DNA of 64,000 nt from Prorocentrum cordatum (GCA_963575745.1 CAUYUJ010019270.1:232931-296930), one strand, 5' to 3'. Shown: positions 11,800 through 23,560, counted from the stretch's first letter. The notes: generated from the letters alone by a model not told the origin. Numbers and translations are program-made.

Positions 11800-12868
11800 T
11801 CAAGCGGTTTTCTCGCCGAGCTTGCTCAGGACAAACGCAGGGGCCCCATTCAGCACGGCCTCGGGGATCTCGCACATCTTGGTCGCCACGAACGTGAAGG
11901 CGCCCTTGCCGCCGTCAGTGTGTGGCCCAGGGGGCAGCTGGACAAGATCGAAGATCCCCTCGTCATCGGCACAGGTCAGGTGGAGCGTGCCCGTGTGCGG
12001 CTTGGAGCCAAGACGGAAGGACCCTTTCCACTTGCCGTGCTCGTCAAAGATGGCACGCGCCATTTCCCATCACTTGCAAAGCGCGAAACTCTGTGGTCCG
12101 ATATTGCACGGCTGACCATTTCCACCTCGAAGTGGCACGTCTTGACCATTCTTGGGGTCTTTCCAGAGGAGGTGGACAGCCGCTCCTGTATCCTTGCCCC
12201 AGCTGGGGAACGCCTTGGCAACCTCCACGGACTGGAAAAGAATGTAGTAACAGTACTTGTAGCTTTGGCACCAGGGGGCAAACCCCGTCGAGCAACAGAC
12301 CTGCAGCTGCCTCCAGAAGCGCGCAATCAATGGTTAGCGGAGACATAGCTCAGCAGTTTCCTTGTGACTCCCCGAATCTAGATCTTGCCGCGGTCACGAA
12401 CTCTACAGCCGTCTCGATGCGGACAGCGACAACGAGGCCCGAGTCCAGCACGGGCAGCTGGACCAGGACATGTAAAACACAGTGGTCGCGTCGGAGCATA
12501 CCTGGCTCTCTTGCACCAGCTGGGTCCCAGGAAGCGGCCCCAGGGGTCTGTTCCGACCACCTCCGCACGATCTGCACTGACAGCGGAGCAAGAAGACCCT
12601 GCAATAAAGGCGATCAGCTTCATGAGCGTGCTCTCCATTGTGATCAGCATGGCGTCCAGCTCTTGCGATAGCCGTCCACGTCGAGCGGCCTGGTTGGGGC
12701 GAAGCTCAGGAGCAAGAGGCGCTTCTCCTCCACCGAAGCCTTCATTTTCTGTAGATCCAGTCGCAGCAGGGCGATCTGGGAGCCAAGCTTCTCGTCATCT
12801 CGTTGACTCTGACACGCTGGACAGACGATCAGCACGTGGATGAGCGACCAGGAGGGAGAGGACGCCAC
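11800..12868 (-). pseudogene. Unknown protein-coding region, broken
   Basis: I do not recognise the family. Reading right to left: a charged, probably helical segment with SQRDDEKLGSQIALLRLDLQ (about 12,805-12,710); a shift of frame into LSQELDAMLITMESTLMKLI (about 12,670-12,610); a gap; then a good coding-like stretch (12,330-12,070) containing YYILFQSVEVAKAFPSWGKD and HLLWKDPKNGQ. This runs through a single in-frame TGA at 12,070-12,072 into ARAIFDEHGKWKGSFRLGS and FDLVQLPPGPHTDGGKGAF, ending at a stop at 11,800. Balanced amino-acid use and one shared frame across the TGA argue for a real ancestral gene, either decayed or with short introns. Its 5' part is overprinted by the (GGA)n tract and LINE insertion that start at 13,021. 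Confidence 0.45.
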
Positions 12869-13020
12869 CGCTGTCCTGCAGGCCCACAGGCGAGAGAGCA
12901 GCGCGCGCTATGGCAGAGAGAAGCGGTGTGCCCGCTTGGTAACGACCCCAAGAAGGCTCCTTCAGGAGAGGCTGCCCACCCAAGCGCCCCAGCACTTGAG
13001 CCGAAATGGCAACGGGGAGG

Positions 13021-13145
13021 GCGAGGAGGAGGAGGAGGAGGAGGAGGAGGAGGAGGAGGAGGAGGAGGAGGAGGAGGAGGAGGAGGAGGAAGCGGAGGAG
13101 AAAACGGAGGCGGAAGCGGAGGAGGTAGAGGAGGAGGAGGAGGAC
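13021..13145. repeat. (GGA)n tract at the 5' edge of a retroelement
   Basis: GAG/GGA repeats, pure to about 13,090 then interrupted. They separate sequence antisense to the broken minus-strand gene from the reverse-transcriptase segment. In the RT frame the tract would encode poly-Gly. Confidence 0.95.
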
Positions 13146-15333
13146 GACCAGCAGCCTACGACGAACAGGAAGACGAGCAGCAACAGTTCGAGCTACACTT
13201 CGCCAAAGCCTTGCGGGCCGCACCAAAACGAAGCGCAGCTGGGCTCGACGGGTGGCGGTACGAGCACTTCCAACTCGTCCAACTCCTGGCCACAGTGGCC
13301 GCAGCACTAGCCCGCGGCACCCTCCTGCAGGAAGTGCAGGAACTGGCGACGGCCGCCCGCCTCCTCCCGCTCACCAAGAGCCCCACCCGAATCCGCCCCA
13401 TCAACCTCGCCAGCCCGCTCCGCCGTCTCGCGTCCAAGGCGGTCAACAAAATGGCGGCGGACGAGGTCGCCGAGGGGCTTCGCGGCAAGCAGTGCGGGTA
13501 CAAGCGCACGGCTGGGGCGGAACTGGCCCACAAGCGCGTGTCCACTGCCCTCCAAGTCTGCCCGGACTACGCCGTGCTCTCTCTGGACGCTGCAGACGCC
13601 TTCCAGAACCTGAGCAGAGTGTACATCAACGAAGGTATCGATACGCACTGCCCAAAACTCCGCCGATGGGCAAGAGGCTTCCTGCCGGACGCCGGGCAGG
13701 TAATCTACCACGACACCGGGAGCAGAAGACACATTTGGAACCAAACGACGGGGATCTTCCAGGGGTGCGGCATGGCCACCACGCTTTTCTGCCTCAGACT
13801 CGACCGAGCCCTCGAGAGGGCCAAACACCAACTCGACGCAGCAGGTATACAGCACGAGCTCTTCGGCTACATCGACGACCTCACCATCCTTGCGAAGCCT
13901 GAAGACCTGCCCACCATACACGCAGCATGCACCAACGCACTGAGCCAAGCCGGCCTCCAAACACGCGTCGACAAATGTGAGGTGTGGGCGGGGAATCCTG
14001 CCGCGATACCAGCGGGCCTACCCGTGCCGCGAGTAGAGCAGCCCACGATCTTACGACAACACGCCGACGACTACTCCGGCCTGGCACCGACGCTGGTAAC
14101 CGCCGACCAGCGCGCCGAGGAGGGCAGCCTGCACTCACCCGCCTCGCCGCGACTACAGCGCCAACGAACCAGGACGACTGCCATGGCCAGTCTCATGCAC
14201 CTCCACGAAGCCGGCCTAGACGTTCAGACGTCTTTGGTACTTCTACGAACCCTCACTGCAGGAGACAGGACTGGGCACATGCGCGCCGCCGGGGTTTCCG
14301 CCCAAACGGCGACTCAGCTCGACGCCGACCTACTCAGCACACTGCAGGAGCTAGTACAAACGCACGACCTCACAGCGGAGCAGAAAGAGAAATACTGGCA
14401 CCCTGTCGCTCTGGGCGGCTTGGGATCCCAGAGCGTGCGCGCAGCGCGCCTGGATGCCCAGGCGGCCTCGTGGGCGCTCTGCGAGAAGCCAGTGCTCCAG
14501 CGACTGGGCCTCCACGACAGAGATGACCTTCTCCACTACTGCCCGGGCTGGCGACCGGCGCCCCACCGCCTCCAGAGCACTGTCAGCACAGCAGGCGCCC
14601 GACACGGAGCCGCCGGACACCACCCAGCGGCGCTTTACCAGGCACAGGCGGCACGCAGAGTGGACGCAGCGGCTGCGACACACCCAGACGGAACCGCATC
14701 GACGGGCCTGGGCTTTTAGCACGACAGGCCAGGGGGCAGGCGCGTGGCTCGGGCCGCCCACGCGGCCCGACCACCACCTCAGGATGGCCGTGAGACGCAG
14801 ACTCGGAGGTCTCGTACGCGCAGCTGACGGCCACTGGCCCTTCAGAAAGGAGGACGGGACCCTCTGCGCCGGCACCGTCGACACTAACGGACGCCACGCG
14901 CTTTGCTGCTCCTACGGCGGCTTCATGGTTAAGAAGCACAACAACCTGCGCGACACCATCGCGTGAGCCCTACGTGAAGCCGGCATTTGCGACATCGCCG
15001 TCGAGCCACGGATTCGCCCGCCCACCGGGCTCGTGCATCCCGCCTCGCAGCAGAGCCTGCAGGCCGGCGGGGCCCACACCCAAGGCACCGCTGCGAGACT
15101 GGCCGAACAGGCCATGCCCCCGCAAATACAACGGAGTCGCTGGTCTCCAGCCCCTCGGCTTCGAAGTGTCGGGAGCCATGGGCGAGTCCACCCGGAAATG
15201 GCTCGCGCAGCAAGTGCCTGAGGGCCCTGGGCGACTGGAGACTCCCAACACTCTTCACCGGTCCATCGCCACCTGCGTGGTCTGGGAGGTGGCGGCCCGG
15301 GAGGTGGCGCGCACGCTCATCAGCGCTGCCTGA
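13146..15333 (+). pseudogene. Non-LTR retrotransposon reverse transcriptase, 5'-truncated and frameshifted
   Basis: An RNA-dependent DNA polymerase of LINE type. Motifs in one frame: LDGWRYEHF (13,244); RPINLASPLRRLA (about 13,396); the first catalytic Asp in LSLDAADAF (13,586); FQGCGMATTLFCL (13,757); the catalytic YIDD box in GYIDDLTIL (13,868); and DKCEVW (about 13,970). That frame stays open to 14,719. The thumb and C-terminal region switch frame at about 14,580-14,640. A cysteine/histidine stretch, CCSYGGFMVKKHNNLRD, ends at an in-frame TGA (14,964) where a coding codon is expected. A further shift leads to LQPLGFEVSGAMGESTRKWL and a final stop at 15,333. No endonuclease is present. The frame upstream of 13,146 is antisense to another gene, so the apparent start at 12,803 is not its own. 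Confidence 0.82.
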
Positions 15334-15728
15334 GATGGTCGTCGGGCCAGCCAGCGCAACTAACGCAAGGGTCTGGTGGCTCACACCCCTGAGCCTGGAA
15401 CCGGCGGCCTAGCACGACGACGGCACCAGCGCGAGAACAGCGCTGCTGCACGAGGACGCACGAGGACTGCACGAGGACAACACTAGCACGAGGGGAAGGG
15501 GCGCCGAGGAGGCGCGCCGAGGAGGAGAGGCGAGGCCAAGGAGGAGGAACGCCGAGGAGCGGCGGAAGCGGGCGGCGGAGCAGCAGCGGCGCTAGGCGGC
15601 CGCGGGCGCCCGGCCCGCGGCGGCGGCGGGCGCGGGCGCGGGCGCGCGCGGCGCGGCCCGCGGTGCGTCGCCCGCTCGCGGTCCGCCGCCCCGGGGCCCT
15701 CCTCGGACCCGAGGGCCCTGGGGCACCG

Positions 15729-15875
15729 AGGAGGAGGAGGAGGAGGAGGAGGAGGAGGAGGAGGAGGAGGAGGAGGAGGAGGAGGAGGAGGAGGAGGAGG
15801 AGGAGGAGGAGGAGGAGGAGGAGGGAGGAGGAGGAGGAGGAGGAGGAGGAGGAGGAGGAGGAGGAGGAGGGAGAA
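15729..15875. repeat. (GGA)n microsatellite
   Basis: A nearly pure GGA/GAG tract 0.4 kb downstream of the reverse-transcriptase stop. The interval 15,400-15,728 is very GC-rich with no gene seen. Confidence 0.95.
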
Positions 15876-16075
15876 GAGTAGGTCAAAACACCTTATCTTT
15901 CAAGGGTATGGTTTGCAAAGTTTTGGCGGCCTCGTGGGCCCCCCCTGGCTCCCCAAACAGCCCGGGATTGTCCACCCTCCGTCGGCCTGCTCTCCCCTTC
16001 CACAAGATGGGGGCAACCAGGCCGGCCCGGGAACTTGATTTAATCGTTCGAACGTTGGCCCACATTTGTCCAAGC

Positions 16076-17055
16076 AGCGCCACCAGCACGACGACGACCA
16101 GCAGCACCAGCAGCAGTAGTAGCACCACCACCACGACCAGCACCAACGGCAGCGTCGCCACCACGACAACGACGACCAGCAGCAGGACTGCGACCAACAC
16201 AAGCACCACCGCCACGACGACTACGACAAGCGGCGCAACGATTACGACCAGCAGCGCCACCGCGATGGCGACCAGCAGGACCACCACCAGCACCGCCAGC
16301 ACCACAACTGCGGCCAGCAACACTACATCGGCGACCAGCAGCACCACAAACTTGATGTCGGCCAGCCGCACCATTACCACCACGACAGCGGCTAGCAAGA
16401 CCACAGCGACGACCAGCAACACCACCGCCCCGACGGCGACCATTGCCGCCACCACCACGCCGGTGACCAGCACCAGCACCATTGCGACCAACTGCGCCAC
16501 CACGAGCGGCACCGCCACCGCGACACCGACCACCCGCAGCACGGCAACGACCAGGAGTGCCACCACCACCACCACCACCACCACCACCACCACCACCACC
16601 ACCACCACGACGACCAGCAGCTTCGCCATCAGCAGTTCCGCTACCACGCTGGCGACTACACGAGCATCGCGCCGGCGACCAGCAACGCCGCTGCGACAAC
16701 GACTCGCGTCACCACGACGGCAACCAGCACCACCACCACGATAGTGACCAGCAGCACCACCATCATGACAGCGACCAGCACCACTTCCGCCACCACGGCG
16801 ACAAACAGCACTGCCACCACAAACGCGACGACGACTACCACCACCACGACGACGGCACTGCCACCACCGTGACGGCGGCCTGCATGGCCATCAACACGCC
16901 GGCGACCAGCAGCACCACCAGCAGCACCGCCATCACCGCAACGGCGACCAGCAACGCCGCCACCACGACGGCGACCAGCAGCGCCACCGCCGAGACAACG
17001 ACTAAGAGCAACACCGCCAGCAGCCCCGAACCCGCAACCGCGACAATCAGCACCA
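16076..17055. repeat. Imperfect CACCACGACG / GCGACCAGCAGC minisatellite
   Basis: Degenerate units of roughly 24-33 bp, built of GCGACCAGCAGC and CACCACCACGAC blocks and always close to multiples of three. A pure (CAC)n core lies at about 16,560-16,608. The plus strand reads as an uninterrupted Thr/Ser/Ala frame and the minus strand as Val/Leu. A mucin-like protein cannot be excluded, but there is no start context, signal peptide or flanking domain to support one. Confidence 0.7.
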
Positions 17056-17083
17056 CTGAAAAAAGAAGAGGAAGACAAGGAGG

Positions 17084-17237
17084 ATGACGAGGAGGCGGAG
17101 GAGGAGGAGGAGGAGGAGGAGGAGGAGGAGGAGGACAAGGAGGATGATGACGACGACGAGGAGGCGGAGGCGGAGGAGGAGGAGGCAGAGGAGGAGGAGG
17201 AGGAGGAGGAGGAGGAGGAGGAGGAGGAGGAGGAGGC
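17084..17237. repeat. (GGA)n microsatellite
   Basis: GAGGAG/GGA purine repeats with a few GAT/GAC interruptions near 17,135-17,160. Confidence 0.95.
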
Positions 17238-17464
17238 TTAAACTCGCGTGCTCAGGCATGCACGTGGGTGCCCCTGGTCTCGGCACCCTGGCCGAGCGCA
17301 CTAGCAGCACGCTCGCGGCAGGGTGGGCCAGCGGCCTCAGCGCGCATCCTCTCTAGCGGCAAGCGGGGACCAGCAGGCTGATGTCTGCTGCCAGTGCATC
17401 CGCCTCCGCTGCTGCTCCCCCTGGCGGCAGGCGACGATCAGCAAGCTGACGGCTGCTGCCAACA

Positions 17465-18655
17465 CTACCGCCTCCGCCGTCTCTGGCCGCGGCTCCGCGG
17501 GATCTCCATCGCGTTCGCGGCCTGCGCCTTCTCAGCGCCCTTGAGCAGCAGCCACTCTGGCTTGCCCCTACTGGGCCACTGCTTGCGCTTCGAGCCCTCC
17601 GCCTTCTGCTCCCCCTCGGCGTGGGTCTCCCACTTCTGCTGCCCTGCGAACTCGTGCTGAGCCCCATCCGTCTTGGGCTGCCACTTTGTCGCGCGCCTCG
17701 GCGCGCGCCAGCTGGGGGTTGTTTGCGCGGCCCCCCACCGCGCATGGACCGTCTGCGCGTCGCCGTCGCTCTGTTCCGTCTCGTGGGCGCACTGGGGACA
17801 GCCCTGGCACTCCGCGATGCTCTGCTGGCTGCCGAGGGCCACCTGCAAGTACGCGTCCACGGTGCGCACCTGGCCGTCCTCGATGCTCTCCTCTGCCTCC
17901 TCTAAGTATAGCTTTCTGCCCTGGCCCTCCGCGAAGCTCCGCGTGTGGCCCTCGGTCCACTGGGCGTCGCCGTCGTTCTGCTGCTCGACGTTGCGCGACT
18001 GGCCCTCCCCGCCGTCGATCTCGCCCTTCTTGTGCAAGAGGCCCAGAGCGGGGAAGGCAGGGACCTCCACGAGCGGGGCGAGCATGTGCAAGTTGTCCAA
18101 GGCCTCCTCGCGCTCCTCTATCTGCTTGCCCTGCTCATCGATCACGTTGGCGAGGTCGCGCGTCTCGGTCTCCATCTGTTTGGCCCGCTGCTTGGAGTCG
18201 TCCAGCATCTCCCCAAGGACGTGCATTTCCTGGTACTGCTGGCTAAGCTGCATCAGGAGCTCCGCGTTCTGGGCCACCAGCTGGGCCTTGATCCGCATTG
18301 CCTCCAACAGCTCGGTCTCCTTCTGCTCGATGGACTGCTTGTGCTCCGCCTTTGCCGCCTCCAGCTCCAGCATCTTCTCGCCCAGCAGCTCCTGCCAGGA
18401 AGACTTCTGCTTGAGCGTGCTCTCATTCTCCCTGGGCCCCTGCGCGCTGGAGTCCGCCTCCTCGTGCACGAGCTTGGACATCCCGTGGGCCTCTCCGCCA
18501 GCACTGAGCCGCGCCCGCGCCTGGTCGAGGGCTTCATCGCCCATGCCCGGGTGGCGAAGCAGGCTCGCGGCAGTGTCAATGCCCCGCCAGGCTCGCTCGA
18601 GGTGCGGTGGAGGCCTCCTCCCCTGGTCCCTGAGCTTCTCCAGCCCTTTCGCCAA
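17465..18655 (-). CDS. Coiled-coil protein, unknown function, probably partial
   Basis: A 396-codon open frame whose central part looks genuinely coding. A Glu/Leu/Gln/Lys-rich stretch at about residues 85-190 has heptad spacing: WQELLGEKMLELEAAKAEHK, then ETELLEAMRIKAQLVAQNAE, then DSKQRAKQMETETRDLANVI. It is followed by an acidic, polar linker and an Arg-rich tail. Coding-like sequence continues upstream in another frame (EAAELMLLLQAKEQSAEAQA, near 18,830-18,770), so either an intron or a frameshift lies near 18,700, and the true N-terminus is uncertain. A poly-Pro run encoded by a (GGA)n tract sits further upstream at 19,003-19,052. I do not recognise the family. A retroelement ORF1-type coiled coil is one possibility given the surroundings. 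Confidence 0.5.
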   Translation of the reverse strand: MAKGLEKLRDQGRRPPPHLERAWRGIDTAASLLRHPGMGDEALDQARARLSAGGEAHGMSKLVHEEADSSAQGPRENESTLKQKSSWQELLGEKMLELEAAKAEHKQSIEQKETELLEAMRIKAQLVAQNAELLMQLSQQYQEMHVLGEMLDDSKQRAKQMETETRDLANVIDEQGKQIEEREEALDNLHMLAPLVEVPAFPALGLLHKKGEIDGGEGQSRNVEQQNDGDAQWTEGHTRSFAEGQGRKLYLEEAEESIEDGQVRTVDAYLQVALGSQQSIAECQGCPQCAHETEQSDGDAQTVHARWGAAQTTPSWRAPRRATKWQPKTDGAQHEFAGQQKWETHAEGEQKAEGSKRKQWPSRGKPEWLLLKGAEKAQAANAMEIPRSRGQRRRRR

Positions 18656-19002
18656 GGTGCTGCGGCCCAGGGCGGCGACGAGCTCAGCGCCACAGCCGAC
18701 GAGGCGCTGCGCGTAGGCTCCGAGGCAAAGGCGTCCCTCGCCCTCCTGTCCGCCCCGGCCTGCGCCTCCGCCGACTGCTCCTTGGCCTGCAGGAGCAGCA
18801 TGAGCTCGGCGGCCTCGCCCAGAGTGCCCACAGACGCGAGGGCGGCACCGTGGCGGACCGTGGGCCCGCGGCGCCCGCCTCGTCCCATCGCACCGCCAAA
18901 TGCCGCGCGCCAGGGGGCAGCGCGGCCGCGGCGCTCGCGAGGGCGCCTCCGCACGGGTCCCGGCGACTGCCAGGCCCCTAAGCCAGAATGGCTACGGGGA
19001 GG

Positions 19003-19052
19003 CGGAGGAGGAGGAGGAGGAGGAGGAGGAGGAGGAGGAGGAGGAGGAGGAG
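19003..19052. repeat. (GGA)n microsatellite
   Basis: Short pure GGA tract followed by a GACTGACTGACT run. It encodes poly-Pro on the minus strand upstream of the coiled-coil frame. Confidence 0.9.
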
Positions 19053-19498
19053 ACTGACTGACTGACTCATCTGCATCGGTATCCATTCACTCCTCAAGAG
19101 AGCTACTCTAGGGGTGCCGCAGAGCCTGGTGTTTGCACTCCAGGGGGCCTTATATTATGTGGGAGCGCTAGGCCAGACGCCGCTGCCATTGCGCGCACAG
19201 CGCTAGCAGTGGCGTCTAGGCGCGGGGGCGCTTACTAAACTTAGTTGCGAGAGTTTTCTCTTCGCTGGAGTCGCAGTCTGAGCTCCTCCAACCTGTCCTC
19301 CCAGGGTCGACGACTGAGCGAGCGAAGGTAGGCGAGGGAGGGAGGCTCCGAGCCCGACCGAGGAGGAGTCGATCCCTGGAGGCTGTTGGGGGGCTGCTGC
19401 CTGGGCTCAAGGCCACTCTCCGAAAAAAAAATGGTGCTCCTGACCTGCTCTGCTGTTCCTACCTACTCCTTCTGGTACATGTTCTTCTCTACTCTGGC

Positions 19499-20061
19499 TC
19501 ACTGCTTTCCTCTGATTCCGTAGGCAAGCCCCCCGATCGGTGCCTTCCCTGGCATCTTCTGGAGCCCGCTCGCGCGCAGGCACAGGCCGATCAGACGGTT
19601 CACCCTGACCAGTGTGAAGTTGCCCGCTGTGTCGAGCTCCTGTGGATGATGCTTGCCCTTCTGCGCCACGATCTGCTGTTCCTCTGCCAGGTTCTTTGCC
19701 GCGGGCCAGTGTCCCTCGAAATTGAAAGAAAGACGTGATGTGGGTTGAACTCCTCGTTTGCTTTGGAGCTCGCTTGATCTGCATGTGACGCACCAGTCTT
19801 CGAGGTCTGATGGGCTGCCCGCCTCTCTGAATTCGTCGAGCCGTTTGACTGCTGCGAATATGCATTGAATTTCATCGTTTTTGCCCTCGGTGGACGTGCT
19901 GGCAACTGTGGCGATCATGGCTCCCGCTGCGTGTAGGTGAGGTGACCCGAACTCGTGCCCTGCGCCCACCTCCGTGACGAGCTTCTCGTACTTGGTGGTA
20001 GCTTCCTTGATGGCCAAAAAAACAGGGTGGCCCGTCGGGCCTTTGAAGTGGTCGTCTGACG

Positions 20062-20099
<38 letters not shown>

Positions 20100-20808
20100 G
20101 CGAGCTTCCAGCTGCAGTAGTAGCTTGGTGTCCTGCGCTCCTCCACTTTTGCCGCCGCCCTTGGCCTTCTTGGTCAGCTGTTCCTTTGGCTTGACGCTCT
20201 TCTCTACAGCCTCGACCGCCGACACCCACCGCGACACCAATAGTGATCGAAAGGTTCTCAATAGAAGGCAAGACGTGATTGTGCGCTAGATGCTGATCTA
20301 ACAGGTCAGGAGTCTGAGCAACAAAAAGGCACAACGGGCATTGCGTGACGGTGTGGGCTTTCCTCTGCGGAGCTCTCGCCGAAAAATCTGCAACGCATCT
20401 CTGATGCTTCACTGATGCTGCAAGGTGCCACTGAGCGGTGGCACGATCCGAGAAGTTACTTCGGCAGAGAAGGCAATAGTTCGACAGCGTGGCGATGTGA
20501 GGGATCCTGTCCGTGGCACAAGTCTGCCTCAGGATCTTTTCTGTGTCCTCTCGCCCTCTCGCGCAAATTCTCACACAATGAGTGACCGTGCTCTTCTGAT
20601 CAGGAAACACTTCCTCGCAAACTGGGCACTGGACAGGCAATTGAGGTGTGTCGCCTTGCTCTTCCTGAAGAGGGGGGGTCGCAGTACCCCCGATCCCGCC
20701 CAGGCACACAGGAGGGGGAACCGTCCTCGCAAGTTCGATAGACCTCAATTCAGCTACATATATTGCTCTGAAGATTTCTCTTCCTTCTCCTAGGAACAAA
20801 CCTAACAT
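19499..20808 (-). pseudogene. LINE C-terminal zinc-finger region, two frame breaks
   Basis: Three Cys/His motifs of C2H2-like spacing occur in one frame: CPVCEEVF with a distal HC...C (about 20,630-20,560), CLLCRSNFSD with H...H (about 20,475-20,400), and CPLCLFVAQ with HLAHNH (about 20,345-20,280). Near 20,235 the frame shifts to SAVEAVEKSVKPKEQLTKKA. It then meets a (GA)n tract at 20,068-20,098, which breaks frame again, and continues as FLAIKEATTKYEKLVTEV to the stop at 19,499. Such fingers in LINEs are usually thought to bind nucleic acid. The expansion of the dinucleotide tract probably caused the second break. Confidence 0.72.
20068..20098. repeat. (CT)n microsatellite inside the LINE
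   Basis: Pure CT dinucleotide run of about 30 bp. It encodes alternating Arg/Glu on the LINE strand and coincides with a change of reading frame. Confidence 0.95.
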
Positions 20809-23560
20809 TTCCCCTCTAGCTCCTCTAGAAGCTCTGGGCCTCTGGTGGTTCCCTCGAGCGCCAAAACGTCCTGCCAGAACTGCTTCAGCCAGGGGTTGGC
20901 CGTTGGGAGCACCTTGCCTTGAGGGTCGAATTCAAGGGGCACATCTTCACAAAAAGCTCTGCCTACTAACGCTGCGATCGCCTGCTCATGTGCCTTCTGG
21001 TTCCACACAATGTCCTGCAGCCACTTGAGACGCCTGATTCTCAGCTCGGTGAAGAGGGTTCCTATTTTGAGATGCCTTCGCACTTCTTGATTAGGTGGGG
21101 CTCGAACTCGATCTCGATTTCTGGAAGTGTATTTTCCTCGAAGCACGACCCTCGCGTATTTGTAGACTAACTGCTGCAGGGGCCCCAGGGACCGTTCGGT
21201 GATCGGGCTCCGCATGTTGAGGACGAAGGCTTCTAACCCCGAGAGCGCCGCATTCAGGATCAACCCAGTGAAAACAATGCCCTTGAACCTCATCGAGATT
21301 TTTGGAGTAGACCAGAACTTACCCATTTTGTGCCAGGCCGTCTTGAGGGCCTGAATCCTGTACTTTTTCTCAGCCGAGAACCCGTTGTTACAATGTTGTC
21401 TGCCCCCGAGATACCTCGCCTCTGAGAGAACATGCCCTTGGAGAGGAACCCGATGTTCGTGAAACTGGCGATTTAATATTCCTGATTGTCGGCCTGCTCC
21501 CTGAACTATGTTTGTTTGTTTTTCCTTATTTTGCACCCCTCCGATCTCGTGCAGAAGTCTGTCAACCACTTCGTTCTCCCACTGCGCCGCAGCGGACAGG
21601 TGCTCCGCGCTGGCGCCCACGATCTTGCGGGCCACGTCGTCCACGAAGACCGAGGTGCTCAGGTCCGTGACTCTCTCGTCTTGTGGCCCTCGAAGTGGAG
21701 CAGGAAGTTGCATGTGCAGCGCTCTCTGCCAGTGATCCGTGTCCATGGTGTCGATGAGCTGCTGTATTCCTGCTCCGTGAGCCTTCGCAAACAACTTTGT
21801 GGCCGCGTGATCTCCTGGTACCACTCCACTTTGATTGGCAAGATGCCCACTGTAAGCCCCGTCGTCAACCGTGAAGGTGCTGTTCTGAATTCTTTGATAG
21901 CCACTCGATCTGAAATGGCTAGCTCGTCTGCCGCCTCTTCAGCGTGCTCTTTATGAATACAGTAGAACGCATTACTGGCATCGTGAAATCGTGTGATGCG
22001 GTTCAATCCTGCCCTTCGAAGCCTGGCAGATCCACACATTTGTACCAACATCGCATCCTCCCTTCTTCTGTGAGCAATCCCACCATGCGCCCAGTACGGA
22101 AATGTGACATTGTGTTTCATCATCGATCGGTAGTAAGATCTGCCAAGTCCACAGAATATCATGATAGGTCTTTCCCCCGCCGTGTTCAGCTTGTCATTGT
22201 GCTTGGGGGGTCGACAGCATTGTGCCTGATGCCAAACCGCTGGTGCCCTCCCTGCTTGTCTGATCGTGCGACACAGAAGGTAGACGCATCTCTCAAAATT
22301 GGGAGCCTTGATCTTGTTGGTGTCTGCCTTGTGCTCATCCTCAGCCTCCTCATGTGCTCCTCGCTGTTCTTCCAGAACCTCTCCTGGTCGTGGGATGGGA
22401 TCGTCGTCCTGTTCTCCTTCGAGTTCGCCTGTGGTTGCCCGTGCAAATCCGTCCAACGTGGCGACTCTCATCTCCTGATTAGTCGGGCGGTTACACGCTT
22501 CCCTCTGATCTCCAGCAGGGCCCCTACGGCCAATCTCCTGGAAAGTCTCTAGACGATCAGGGTTGGCGCCGACGCCGCCCGACGGGACGGAAAACCCCCG
22601 TTCCTGACCCAGTTTTTCTGCATCATCCTCTGCGCTTCGAAGTCCTCGTCGTTTTGATTTCTTGTAGTACCAGTTGGGGTCCATCATGACTCTCAGAAGA
22701 TCACTCGAGATGCTCCATGAGGGTGTAGCTCTCCAAGAGAGGAGTTTGCGTACCGCCTTGCGTAATTTCTCTACGTCATGGAGAGCATCTTGATGCGCCG
22801 CTTGATAGTCGATTTCGTCTTCTGGTTCATTGATCCATTCCAAGTGCGATGGGGAAAAATGCCTCCTTTCAGATTGCTGTCCATCATCAAATGGTTGTCT
22901 CCAGAAGCCTGTGGTGATAGTTGGCGCCTCCTTTCTATGAAGTACTCTAGCATTGGCGCCTCCACTCGTGCCTGCCTTCTGAAACTGGCTGATCCATTCT
23001 GTGGCTGATGCTCGAGATGTGGGTACCCTGCTGTAGTGTCGCCCTCGAGGTCCTCTGCACTGCCCTGCAATGAGTCTGGCTATCCTGTGTGCATCATAGA
23101 ACTTCCTCTCTCGCCATGCTTCCCACAGAGCCTCGACTCTGTCTTGAAGTCGTGCTTCGGCTAGTTCTTGCTTGCGCTTCTTGAGTATTCTGCTGATGCG
23201 CGCAATCTCAATGCATAGATCTTCATTCGAGACTTCATTCTCTTTGGCTTCTCGTCTCTCCTCAAGTAGTTTGCTGACCTGCGCGCTCATGTTGAAGGTG
23301 CTGCCCGTGTCCTCTGTGTAGCCTGGCGCCTCTGTGAGCATCTTGGTCGCAACATTGTTGAGTATCTGCATAAGTCCTGCATTTATCATGTCAACGTTGC
23401 CGTCAAATTCCCACTGTCCAAAGGTGTCCATGTGTTTCTCCAGGGCCTCCTCGACGCTGCCTACGAATTCTTCTCGCCTGTGTCCATAAAGTAACATGGC
23501 ATTACACGGTTCACGATTGGGTTGTTTGTGTCGAGGCCGTTGATGTATGGATTCATATGA
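20802..23560 (-). pseudogene. LINE reverse transcriptase domain, one frameshift
   Basis: A linker rich in charged helices (for example SKLLEERREAKENEVSNEDL near 23,270) leads into an RT core. Motif A FHDASNAFYCI is at about 21,992-21,960. Frame breaks at about 21,890, and the second frame continues with FTVDDGAYSGHLANQSGVV and PGDHAATKLF, which corresponds to motif B. The catalytic motif C is SVFVDDVA at about 21,655-21,632. The thumb region includes SAEKKYRIQALKTAWHKMGK and GPLQQLVYKYARVVLRGKY. The segment ends at a TAG (20,802-20,804) that overlaps an ATG (20,806-20,808) opening the zinc-finger frame. Confidence 0.8.

Noticed and set aside
15908-16744. Thr/Ser-rich mucin-like open frame
   Set aside because: It coincides with a CACCACGACG minisatellite, has no signal peptide or flanking domain, and the opposite strand is equally open.
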